NCBI GenBank assembly: GCA_030612585.1 | Contig: JAUWNP010000113.1 | Span: 1-14,227, forward strand | Origin: Anaerolineae bacterium | Lineage (GTDB): Bacteria > Chloroflexota > Anaerolineae > B4-G1 | Reading direction: 5' to 3' | Length of the DNA stretch: 14,227 nt | Shown here: piece after piece, positions 1-6,369 of the stretch | How the letters are laid out: every line of letters begins with the position of its first letter | Numbering within the stretch: position 1 is the stretch's first letter | The notes under the pieces: generated by a model | Database searches by the model: none | Told to the model about the DNA's origin: nothing | The model's input: only the letters and a program-made list of their open reading frames with translations | Position numbers and translations under genes: made by a program

Positions 1-808
1 TGCGCCGGTCGGAGTAGCGGGCCGCTACCTCCAGCGCCGCCCGCCCCATGCCGATGGCCCCGGCCGCGCTGGTCATGCGCTCCGGGATCATCATGCGGTA
101 GAAGATCTCCCCCGCCCCGTTCTCCACCCCGACCAGGTTCCCAGCCGGCACGCGGGCATCGCGGAAGACGAGCCGCCCCGTCCCGCCGCCCCGGGTGCCC
201 AGCAGGCCGTAGAGATACTCCACCTCCACGCCCATCCCTCGTTCCACAATAAGCGCGCTGATGGATTGATGGGGCGGGGCTTCGGGATTAGTACGGGCGT
301 AGACGAGGAAGAAGTCAGCCTCCGCCGCGCCGACGATGAACCGCTTCTGGCCGCGCAGGACGTAGTGGTCGCCCTCTCGGCGGGCCTCGGTAGTGGTGCC
401 GAAGAAGTCGGAACCGCCCCGTGGCTCGGTGAGCGCTTCGGCACCGATCTTCTCCCCCGCCAGCAGTGGGCGCAGCCAGCGCTCCTTCTGCTCGGCGGTG
501 CCGAAGACGTGTAACGCCTCGCCGACGATGCTGGGCATCACGTAGGCGCAGGTCAGCGCGGTGCCCAGCACTCCCACCTCCTCGATGGCCACAATCTCGT
601 CCTCCCAGCGCAGCCCCCGCCCGCCGTGCTGGCGCGGGAAGCGCAGCCCCAGAAGGTTACGCTGCCCAGCCTCCCGCACGAAGTCACGCGGATACTGCAC
701 CCGGTCGGCGTCCATATCCAGGATCAACTGGCGCGGAACAGACCGCACGAACTCCCGCACCTCGTCCCGCAGCGCGCGCTGCTCCTCGGTCAGCATTGCT
801 TCAAACAT
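1..808 (-). CDS. Acyl-CoA dehydrogenase, partial (C-terminal part beyond the left edge)
   Basis: An FAD flavoprotein that would oxidise an acyl-CoA at the alpha-beta bond and pass electrons to ETF. The first 269 codons are visible and remain open to the edge, where a usual family member has about 380 residues. The N-terminal helical domain covers residues 5-120. The flavin-binding family motif [10 protein letters not shown] is at 125-134, followed by the beta domain, with GQKRFIV at 153-159 and the [12 protein letters not shown] strand at 204-215. The C-terminal domain begins near 235. The catalytic glutamate, usually near residue 365, is off the window. The ATG at 806-808 is chosen because GGAGG lies six bases upstream (815-819); Met5 is a possible alternative. 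The gene has its own candidate promoter, is 208 bases from preA and is clearly richer in GC (45/60 and 43/60 in two counted blocks). The acyl substrate is unknown. Confidence 0.93.
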   Translation of the reverse strand, partial: MFEAMLTEEQRALRDEVREFVRSVPRQLILDMDADRVQYPRDFVREAGQRNLLGLRFPRQHGGRGLRWEDEIVAIEEVGVLGTALTCAYVMPSIVGEALHVFGTAEQKERWLRPLLAGEKIGAEALTEPRGGSDFFGTTTEARREGDHYVLRGQKRFIVGAAEADFFLVYARTNPEAPPHQSISALIVERGMGVEVEYLYGLLGTRGGGTGRLVFRDARVPAGNLVGVENGAGEIFYRMMIPERMTSAAGAIGMGRAALEVAARYSDRR

Positions 809-850
809 CGGTCACCTCCATCAAGGTTTGGCTTCCAGCAACCCGCCCCC

Positions 851-879
851 AGTTTACACCCAAATCCCCTCCATGACAA
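851..879 (-). promoter_or_regulatory. Candidate sigma-70 type promoter for the acyl-CoA dehydrogenase
   Basis: Read on the minus strand, TTGTCA (874-879, five of six matches to the -35 consensus) is followed after exactly 17 bases by TAAACT (851-856, four of six matches to -10). Transcription would start near 844 and give a leader of about 36 bases before the ATG at 808, with a good ribosome binding site at 815-819. This is a consensus match by eye and has no other support. Confidence 0.45.
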
Positions 880-921
880 CACGAAGGCTGCCTGGCGGCC
901 AGACGGTTGGCGACTGGGAAT

Positions 922-953
922 CCGGTGGCATTCAGACTGCCACCTGCCACCGG
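922..953 (-). terminator. Hairpin in the preA/acyl-CoA dehydrogenase gap; possible terminator without a U tract
   Basis: CCGGTGGCA (922-930) and TGCCACCGG (945-953) form a perfect 9-bp GC-rich inverted repeat with a 14-base loop. The loop holds a second copy of TGCCACC (938-944), so the left arm can pair with either copy. It lies 64 bases past the preA stop codon. No run of T follows on the minus strand, so it is not a canonical intrinsic terminator. It could be a U-less terminator, an mRNA-stabilising 3' hairpin or a protein site. Confidence 0.4.
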
Positions 954-969
954 GAAATGATCAGAGGCA

Positions 970-992
970 GGGCGGGATAAGGGGGGGGAGGG
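970..992 (+). other. G-quadruplex motif, plus strand
   Basis: Four guanine tracts, GGG (970-972), GGG (974-976), eight G (981-988) and GGG (990-992), are separated by loops of 1, 4 and 1 bases. This satisfies the usual pattern of four G tracts with loops of one to seven bases. It is on the template strand for the minus-strand genes, 25 bases past the preA stop and before the 922-953 hairpin. It might slow RNA polymerase at the end of the cluster; that role is inference. Confidence 0.4.
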
Positions 993-1016
993 ACAGGATC
1001 AGATCAACGACAGCGG

Positions 1017-2243
1017 CTATGAGGCAGCCGAGGCCGCGGCGGGCTGGATAGATATACAGTCCGGCACCGGGCACACTTGGGCACACAGGCCACAGCCTAC
1101 ACAATCTTCCTCATCGACCACCGGCTTGCGGTCTCCGCCGAAGTCAATCGCCTGATGCCCTCCGTCCTCACAGGCGACGTGGCATAGTCCGCAGCCGATA
1201 CACAGGTCAAGATTGATGCGAGAGACGACGTCAACGCCGTGGGGTAGTTCATCGTGCTCTGTCAGGTGCGGGAGGGACAGCCCAACAACTTCCCTGGGGC
1301 TCAAGTAGCCGGCTTCCTCCAACCAACGGGCCAGGCCGTCGCGGAGATCGGCAACAATGCTGAATCCCTTGTGCATAACCGCCGTGCAGACCTGCACGGT
1401 AGTCGCTCCCAGCAGCAGGAACTCCACGGCATCCCGCCAACTGTAGATACCGCCCACACCGGAGATGGATATCTGGACGGCACTGGCGATGTCAGCCACA
1501 CAGCGCAGGGCAATCGGTTTGATGGCGCGGCCGGTGTAGCCCCCGTGGGAACCGTAGCCCTGGACCGAAGGCAAGGGGGAAAGGCTTTCGAGGTCTATGC
1601 CTACTATTCCCTCCACAGAGTCAATGGCGCATATACCATCGCCACCTCCCTGCGCGACCGCTCGAGCGATCGCCGCTATATCAGTAACAGCTGGACTGAG
1701 CTTGACATAGATGGGAACGCGAGTCGCCGACTCCTTAGCCCAGCGGGTGACCTTCTCGGTCAGTCGCGCATCCTGGCTGATCATCCAACCATCTGCCGCT
1801 TGCTCATCCTCGAGCATAGAGCCCTGAGGACAGGAGATGCTCAGTTCGACCAGGTCGGCACCAACTTCCTCCGCCCGCCGGATCAGGGTGTCCCACTCCT
1901 CCCGCGTGCTGGCCACAATGCTCATCGCCACGCGATGATCGGGGAACCGCTCCTTGAGCCAAAGAACATCCTGAGCCATGCTCTCGACGTGTCGCTCCGA
2001 GATCAGATCAATGTTGTGCAACCCGACCATACGACTGCCCGACTGCAAACTGGCCATGATCGGATAGGCGATACTCACCTCTTCTGACTCGACAGACGTA
2101 GTCTTGAGCACAGCCCCGGCCCACCCTGCCTCAAACCCACGTGCGATCATCTCCTTGGAATCAGTGGAGGGAGCTGCGGCCAGCACAAAGGGATTCTGGA
2201 AAGTTACGCCACAGAACTCGACGCTAAGATCAACTCCGGACAT
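1017..2243 (-). CDS. preA: NAD(P)H-dependent dihydropyrimidine dehydrogenase subunit PreA
   Basis: 408 residues, close to the roughly 410 of E. coli PreA. It is the FMN-binding, substrate-reducing subunit that with PreT would reduce a pyrimidine-like ring in the cytoplasm. Residues 1-310 form a dihydroorotate dehydrogenase-like TIM barrel, with NPFVLAAAPSTDS near 17-29 and KTTS at 47-50; the SISCPQG loop at 135-141 and the phosphate-binding GVGGI strand with LLLGATTVQV follow the family. The C-terminus carries two [4Fe-4S] clusters of the bacterial ferredoxin type, on Cys 348, 351, 354, 358 and 381, 384, 387, 391. The ATG at 2241-2243 is preferred over an in-frame GTG at 2336. It has GGAGG six bases upstream, gives the family length and lies 13 bases past the preT stop. 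Oddity: the loop that holds the catalytic cysteine in mammalian DPD has none here (residues 140-158), so the substrate or proton donor may differ. Confidence 0.9.
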   Translation of the reverse strand: MSGVDLSVEFCGVTFQNPFVLAAAPSTDSKEMIARGFEAGWAGAVLKTTSVESEEVSIAYPIMASLQSGSRMVGLHNIDLISERHVESMAQDVLWLKERFPDHRVAMSIVASTREEWDTLIRRAEEVGADLVELSISCPQGSMLEDEQAADGWMISQDARLTEKVTRWAKESATRVPIYVKLSPAVTDIAAIARAVAQGGGDGICAIDSVEGIVGIDLESLSPLPSVQGYGSHGGYTGRAIKPIALRCVADIASAVQISISGVGGIYSWRDAVEFLLLGATTVQVCTAVMHKGFSIVADLRDGLARWLEEAGYLSPREVVGLSLPHLTEHDELPHGVDVVSRINLDLCIGCGLCHVACEDGGHQAIDFGGDRKPVVDEEDCVGCGLCAQVCPVPDCISIQPAAASAAS

Positions 2244-2247
2244 TGTT

Positions 2248-2256
2248 CTCCTCCCC
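2248..2256 (-). promoter_or_regulatory. Ribosome binding site that fixes the preA start
   Basis: GGGGAGGAG on the minus strand has its GGAGG core six bases before the ATG at 2243. It sits immediately after the preT stop codon (2257-2259), which suggests translation of the two subunits is coupled. Confidence 0.7.
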
Positions 2257-3591
2257 TCACCTCGACAACCAACGATGAATAGCGCGACCAGCCTCCATCC
2301 CCTTTGCGAGAGATGCGACAACTGTGGAGCCGCCACTTGTGGCCTCTCCGGCAGCGAAGACTTTGGGATAGTCGCTTTGGAAAGTCTCCGGGTCAGCCAA
2401 GATCGTTCCCTCCGCTGTTAGGGACAAGCCGAGAGTCGCGGCCAATCTCGCGTCCAGTGCCTGCCCCAAAGCCACAAGCACACTATCACAGGACAGTTCA
2501 TACGACGGTGTCCTGGGATCTGGCTCCACCCCTCGCCGACCATCCTCTTGCACGCCCGTCCGCCGCATGGGTTGAACCTCGACCGCCTGCACCTTCCCGT
2601 CAGCGCCTCTCATCGCCCTGGGTATGCTTAGCCAGCGGAATTCCACCCCCAGAGAAACCGCCTCCAGGTACTCACTGCGCCAGGCGGGCATCTCCTCCAT
2701 CGTACGCCGGTAGAGAACAATAGCCCGCTCCGCTCCCAAGTGCTTGGCCACCATCGCTGCGTCGAGAGCCACGTTTCCGCCACCCACAACGACAACGGTC
2801 TCGCCCAGTCCTGGACAGGAGGTTTCGCTGCGGGCGTATAGCCGCACCTGCTCCAGGAAGTCCAGGGCCGGTACCACGCCCGACAGTTCGACTCCAGGAA
2901 TCGCAAAACTCTTGGATGCTCTCAATCCTATCCCCAGGAAAACAGCATCGTACTCCTGCACAATCTTCTCCACCACCGAGGTGTCGATCTCTGTACCAAG
3001 ATGGAACGTGATGGCCAACTGCTCCAGCCGGGCCAGGTCACGGTCTACAACCTGCTGGGGGAGACGGTATGCAGGGACAACCTGGTTCACCAGCCCCCCA
3101 AGGGAAGACGCAGCCTCATAGAGGTGTACCTCGTGCCCCAGGCGGCGCAAGGCCACTGCGCAGCCCAGCCCACTCGGCCCGCCGCCGACAACCGCTACCC
3201 GGCGGCCTGAGTCGCACTCCTCAACAACAGGTTCCGGATGCTGAAACATGCTGGCCACGAAGTACTGCAGCGCACCAATCCGGATGGGGCTCTGTCCCAA
3301 CCCACTCAAGACACAGGCACCCTCACAGAGATCAGCAGTGGGACAGACCAGACCGCAGACGGTGGCCAAAGGATTGCGGTCAACCAGTAGATCGTAGGAA
3401 CCTCCAAGGTTCTCCTCCGCCAGCCGCTTGATGAACCCCGGGATATCTATGTGGACAGGGCAGGCCTGTATACAAGGGGCATCATGGCAATAGAGGCAGC
3501 GTCGGGCTTCCACGAGAGCCTGGCTGCGGTCAATCAACAGAGGAGCACTCCTTTTGCTTGTCAGAGCAATAGAGTGATCTAGATTATCCAT
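2257..3591 (-). CDS. preT: NAD(P)H-dependent dihydropyrimidine dehydrogenase subunit PreT (glutamate synthase beta-like)
   Basis: 444 residues; the FAD- and NAD(P)H-binding, electron-input subunit for PreA. The N-terminal Fe-S domain has Cys 32, 35, 40, 44 and Cys 79, 83, 89, 93. Gln109 in RIGALQ lies where mammalian DPD has the glutamine that ligates one [4Fe-4S] cluster. A first Rossmann fold starts at RRVAVVGGGPSGLG (130-143) for FAD. A second, VVVVGGGNVALDAA followed by LYRR, fits NAD(P)H binding. The C-terminal VFAAGEATSGGSTVV is the usual FAD-contacting end of this family. Glutamate synthase beta chains share this plan, but the adjacent preA, 13 bases away, makes PreT the better name. 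The ATG at 3591 has AAGGAG shortly upstream. The gene is about 30 residues longer than E. coli PreT as remembered. Confidence 0.92.
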   Translation of the reverse strand: MDNLDHSIALTSKRSAPLLIDRSQALVEARRCLYCHDAPCIQACPVHIDIPGFIKRLAEENLGGSYDLLVDRNPLATVCGLVCPTADLCEGACVLSGLGQSPIRIGALQYFVASMFQHPEPVVEECDSGRRVAVVGGGPSGLGCAVALRRLGHEVHLYEAASSLGGLVNQVVPAYRLPQQVVDRDLARLEQLAITFHLGTEIDTSVVEKIVQEYDAVFLGIGLRASKSFAIPGVELSGVVPALDFLEQVRLYARSETSCPGLGETVVVVGGGNVALDAAMVAKHLGAERAIVLYRRTMEEMPAWRSEYLEAVSLGVEFRWLSIPRAMRGADGKVQAVEVQPMRRTGVQEDGRRGVEPDPRTPSYELSCDSVLVALGQALDARLAATLGLSLTAEGTILADPETFQSDYPKVFAAGEATSGGSTVVASLAKGMEAGRAIHRWLSR

Positions 3592-3638
3592 AGCACAACT
3601 CCTTCAAAATCCCCCACAACACCGACTGGAGAGACGGC

Positions 3639-4970
3639 CTATAGCCGAGCCCAGAGATTCGTCGCGTGCGATTGCGCCTGCGCCAGTACCTCGGCCTCAT
3701 CCACGCCTAGCACCTCTCCATCCCTCAAGACAATGCGCCCATTCACCAAGGCGGTCTTCACACCTCCCCCATTGAGCGCAGCCATGATATGTCCGCTCAG
3801 GTTCCATTTTTCCACAGGGGTAACAGGGCGATAAGCGACCAAAATGAGATCCGCCGCATATCCAACGGCGATCTTGCCCAACCGGCAATTGAATATCCGT
3901 TGTGCGAACCGTACGTTGTGGTCATAGACCAACCTGAGGGCCAACTGGCCCGAGAACGCACTGGGATCCCCCTTGCCCAAGGTCTGCAGAAGACTCGCCG
4001 TCACCATCTCCTGCGGAATGTCGTAGAATCCGTCGGAGCCGAGCCCCACCGGCTGACTCAAGTCAAGCATATCCACTACGGGAGCAATTCCCACGCCGTT
4101 GCCCATGTTCGATTTGGGGTTGTGGACGTTGAACGTGCCCGTATCCTTCAAGACCTCAATGTCCGCTTGATCAATGTGAACGGTATGTGCGACCAAAGTC
4201 TCCGGACCCAGGATGCCCACATCAGCCAGAAAATCAGCGATGCTCTGATCGTGGCTCTGTGCGAACTTAAGTACCTCCGGTAGGTGCTCAGCCATGTGCA
4301 TGTGGCAACCGACTGCCAATTCACCCGCCTCTTGTGCACATCGCCGCAACGTCTCATCCGAAAGACTGAAGACGGCGTGAAGACCGAAGAGCCCTTTGAG
4401 AAGGTTGCCATCCCTGGCCTTCGTCTCAAGAATGAAGCGGCGGTTCTCGGCGATCCCTTGATCACGACTGACAGGACCATCCCGGTCGGAGACCTCGTAG
4501 GCCAAGCAAGCGCGCAGGCCGACCTGCTCCACGCCAGCCGCCAACTGGCTCAGGCTATCGGGCACGGCCATAGGACTGGCGTGGTGGTCCAAGATGGTCG
4601 TGATGCCGCTCTTGACGGAGGCAATACTCCCGACCAGGCCCGACACGTAGACATCATTGTCCCTCAGCGCCTTATCAAATCGCCACCAGATACGCTCCAG
4701 TATCTGGGGGAAGTTGCGCGGCGGCTCTTCCGCGGCGGGCATGCCGAGGCTCAGTGCAGCGTAGAGATGGGTATGGGCGTCGATCAGGCCGGGTAGCAGG
4801 AATGTACCGGTCCCGTCCAGGCGATCTGCGTCGGGGTAACGCCGTCTTAACTCATCTACCGGGCCAACGGCCGCGATCTCCTCCCCTTCCACCGCCACAG
4901 CCTGGCCGTCGAGGAGTTCAGCAGCCAGTGGGTCGGCTACCACAGCGGCGTTCTCGATCAAGATGCTCAT
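3639..4970 (-). CDS. ssnA: SsnA-family amidohydrolase (ATZ/TRZ-like aminohydrolase)
   Basis: 443 residues, matching E. coli SsnA (about 442). It is a cytoplasmic metal-dependent hydrolase of the amidohydrolase superfamily, the group containing guanine deaminase, atrazine chlorohydrolase and related enzymes. The likely metal and catalytic residues are His66 and His68 (DAHTHL), His225 and Glu228 (HMHMAE), His262 (VAHTVH) and Asp313 (GLGSDG). SsnA-like signatures are WWRFDKAL (95-102) and DHHASP (128-133). The C-terminal small beta domain closes with GYAADLILV and a MAALNGGGVKTALVNGR stretch. AGGAGG lies six bases before the ATG. It sits between hyuA and preT, as ssnA sits beside ygfK and near hyuA in E. 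coli. Its true substrate is not established in the family; deamination or ring hydrolysis of a purine or pyrimidine intermediate is the inference from context. Confidence 0.86.
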   Translation of the reverse strand: MSILIENAAVVADPLAAELLDGQAVAVEGEEIAAVGPVDELRRRYPDADRLDGTGTFLLPGLIDAHTHLYAALSLGMPAAEEPPRNFPQILERIWWRFDKALRDNDVYVSGLVGSIASVKSGITTILDHHASPMAVPDSLSQLAAGVEQVGLRACLAYEVSDRDGPVSRDQGIAENRRFILETKARDGNLLKGLFGLHAVFSLSDETLRRCAQEAGELAVGCHMHMAEHLPEVLKFAQSHDQSIADFLADVGILGPETLVAHTVHIDQADIEVLKDTGTFNVHNPKSNMGNGVGIAPVVDMLDLSQPVGLGSDGFYDIPQEMVTASLLQTLGKGDPSAFSGQLALRLVYDHNVRFAQRIFNCRLGKIAVGYAADLILVAYRPVTPVEKWNLSGHIMAALNGGGVKTALVNGRIVLRDGEVLGVDEAEVLAQAQSHATNLWARL

Positions 4971-4989
4971 CCTGGTCCTCCTGTTTCAG

Positions 4990-6369
4990 TTAAGACAGAT
5001 TGTCTAGATACCGGCGAACGAGTTCCCCCTTCGGCTCCTCGACCGTCAGCCGACCTTCTTCAACCAACACCTCGCCGCGCAGAACCGTGGTCACAGGCAA
5101 CCCATAGACCTGCCAACCCTCGTAGGGAAGACAATCGCTGTTCATATGCAGCTCTGCCGCGCGCAACACTGTCTCATTCTCAGGGGCGATGATGACCAGG
5201 TCAGCATCGCTGCCGATGGCGATGACCCCCTTACGAGGATAGAGCCCGAACACCCGCGCCGGCTCAGTGGCCCAAATCTCCACGAAGCGGCTCAAGGACA
5301 GTCTACCTTTGACCACCCCCTCGGTATAGATTAGGGGCAGCCTCGTTTCCACCCCCGCCATACCGCCCGGAACACGAGTGAAATCATCCAGGTGGGCCTC
5401 TTTTTGCTCTTTGGTATAAGGGCAATGATCGGTCGCCAAGATAGAGAGGCTGTCATTGGCCAAGGCCTGCCATAGGCTTGCTTGATCCTGGGCACTCTTG
5501 ATGGGAGGAGCGCACACAAGATAGGCAGCCTGGCGTGGCTCACCAGCGTAGCCCTCATTGCTGAAGAGCAAGTAGTGAGGACATGTCTCCCCGCTGACCG
5601 GGAGCCCCTCCCTGCGCGCCTGGCCGACCAACTCCGCCCCTTGGCTGGTGCTCACGTGATGCACGTGCACGCGAACGCCCATCAGCCGGGCATAGGATAG
5701 AACCCGACGGATTGCTTCGACCTCGCACAGCGGGCCGCGAGCGCGCGGGTAGTTGGCCAAGGCCGTTTCCCCATTCGCCACCAGTTCCTGAGTCAGGTAA
5801 TCGGCCAACAGGCCGTTTTCAGCATGCACCCCCAGGATTCCTCCTGCCTGGGCGATGGCCTTCATCACCCTGAGCAGATCGGAATCCGGCAGACGAAATC
5901 CCTCGTAGGCCATGAACACCTTGAAACTGGGGAAGCCTTTTTCTACCAACTCTGGAATAGCGGCAACCTTGCCGCCCACTTCGCCGCGAATGTTCACATG
6001 GAGGCCAAAATCGACCCACGCCTGCTCACGGGCAAGAGCCAGTTTCCTCTCCAAGGCCTCGACGAGGCTCTCCTCCTCTTCGGGGATGACGAAATCGAGG
6101 ACGGTGGTCACACCTCCAAAGGCAGCAGCCTTCGTCCCGGAGGCGAAGTCATCGGTGGAGATGAGAGCCCCTGCCGGCCAGGGTAGATGCACGTGGACAT
6201 CTATGCCACCAGGCAAGACCAGTTTGCCACGCGCGTCAACCGTTCTTTCGGCCGAGACATCCAAGTCTCGGCCCAGCGCCACGATTCGGCCCTCATCAAT
6301 CAGGAGATCAGCGTCGAAGATACCATCAGGGTTGACACATCTCGCACCCTTGATCACCAACTGACTCAT
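4990..6369 (-). CDS. hyuA: Dihydropyrimidinase / D-hydantoinase (cyclic amidohydrolase)
   Basis: 459 residues, the normal family length. It hydrolyses cyclic amides or ureides such as 5,6-dihydrouracil or 5-substituted hydantoins. The full binuclear metal site is visible: His59 and His61 (DVHVHL), the carboxylated Lys150 (FKVFMAYEG), His182 (VHAE), His238 (VHHVS) and Asp314 (ATDHCPY). Tyr155, typical of hydantoinases and dihydropyrimidinases, is kept. Two ring-contact positions differ from Bacillus D-hydantoinase: Ala287 (CAPPIK) where Ser is usual, and Gly335 (VPGGMAG) where Asn is usual; the latter resembles allantoinases. An unusual ring substrate is therefore possible. The ATG overlaps the stop of the preceding gene as ATGA, and only a weak G-rich site precedes it, so translation is probably coupled. 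Acting after PreTA, it would open the reduced ring. Confidence 0.9.
   Translation of the reverse strand: MSQLVIKGARCVNPDGIFDADLLIDEGRIVALGRDLDVSAERTVDARGKLVLPGGIDVHVHLPWPAGALISTDDFASGTKAAAFGGVTTVLDFVIPEEEESLVEALERKLALAREQAWVDFGLHVNIRGEVGGKVAAIPELVEKGFPSFKVFMAYEGFRLPDSDLLRVMKAIAQAGGILGVHAENGLLADYLTQELVANGETALANYPRARGPLCEVEAIRRVLSYARLMGVRVHVHHVSTSQGAELVGQARREGLPVSGETCPHYLLFSNEGYAGEPRQAAYLVCAPPIKSAQDQASLWQALANDSLSILATDHCPYTKEQKEAHLDDFTRVPGGMAGVETRLPLIYTEGVVKGRLSLSRFVEIWATEPARVFGLYPRKGVIAIGSDADLVIIAPENETVLRAAELHMNSDCLPYEGWQVYGLPVTTVLRGEVLVEEGRLTVEEPKGELVRRYLDNLS

Noticed and set aside
1254..2087. Long plus-strand open frame of 277 codons opposite preA
   Set aside because: It is fully antisense to a gene with complete Fe-S and barrel motifs and its translation shows no recognisable domain; an effect of GC-rich codon use.
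2244..2336. Upstream GTG start (2336) that would extend PreA by 31 residues
   Set aside because: The extension lies inside preT and has no homology; the ATG at 2243 has a strong ribosome binding site and gives the family length.
4993..5005. Five-base-pair inverted repeat at the end of hyuA
   Set aside because: AGACA/TGTCT with a 3-base loop is expected by chance at this length, mostly lies in coding sequence and has no T tract.
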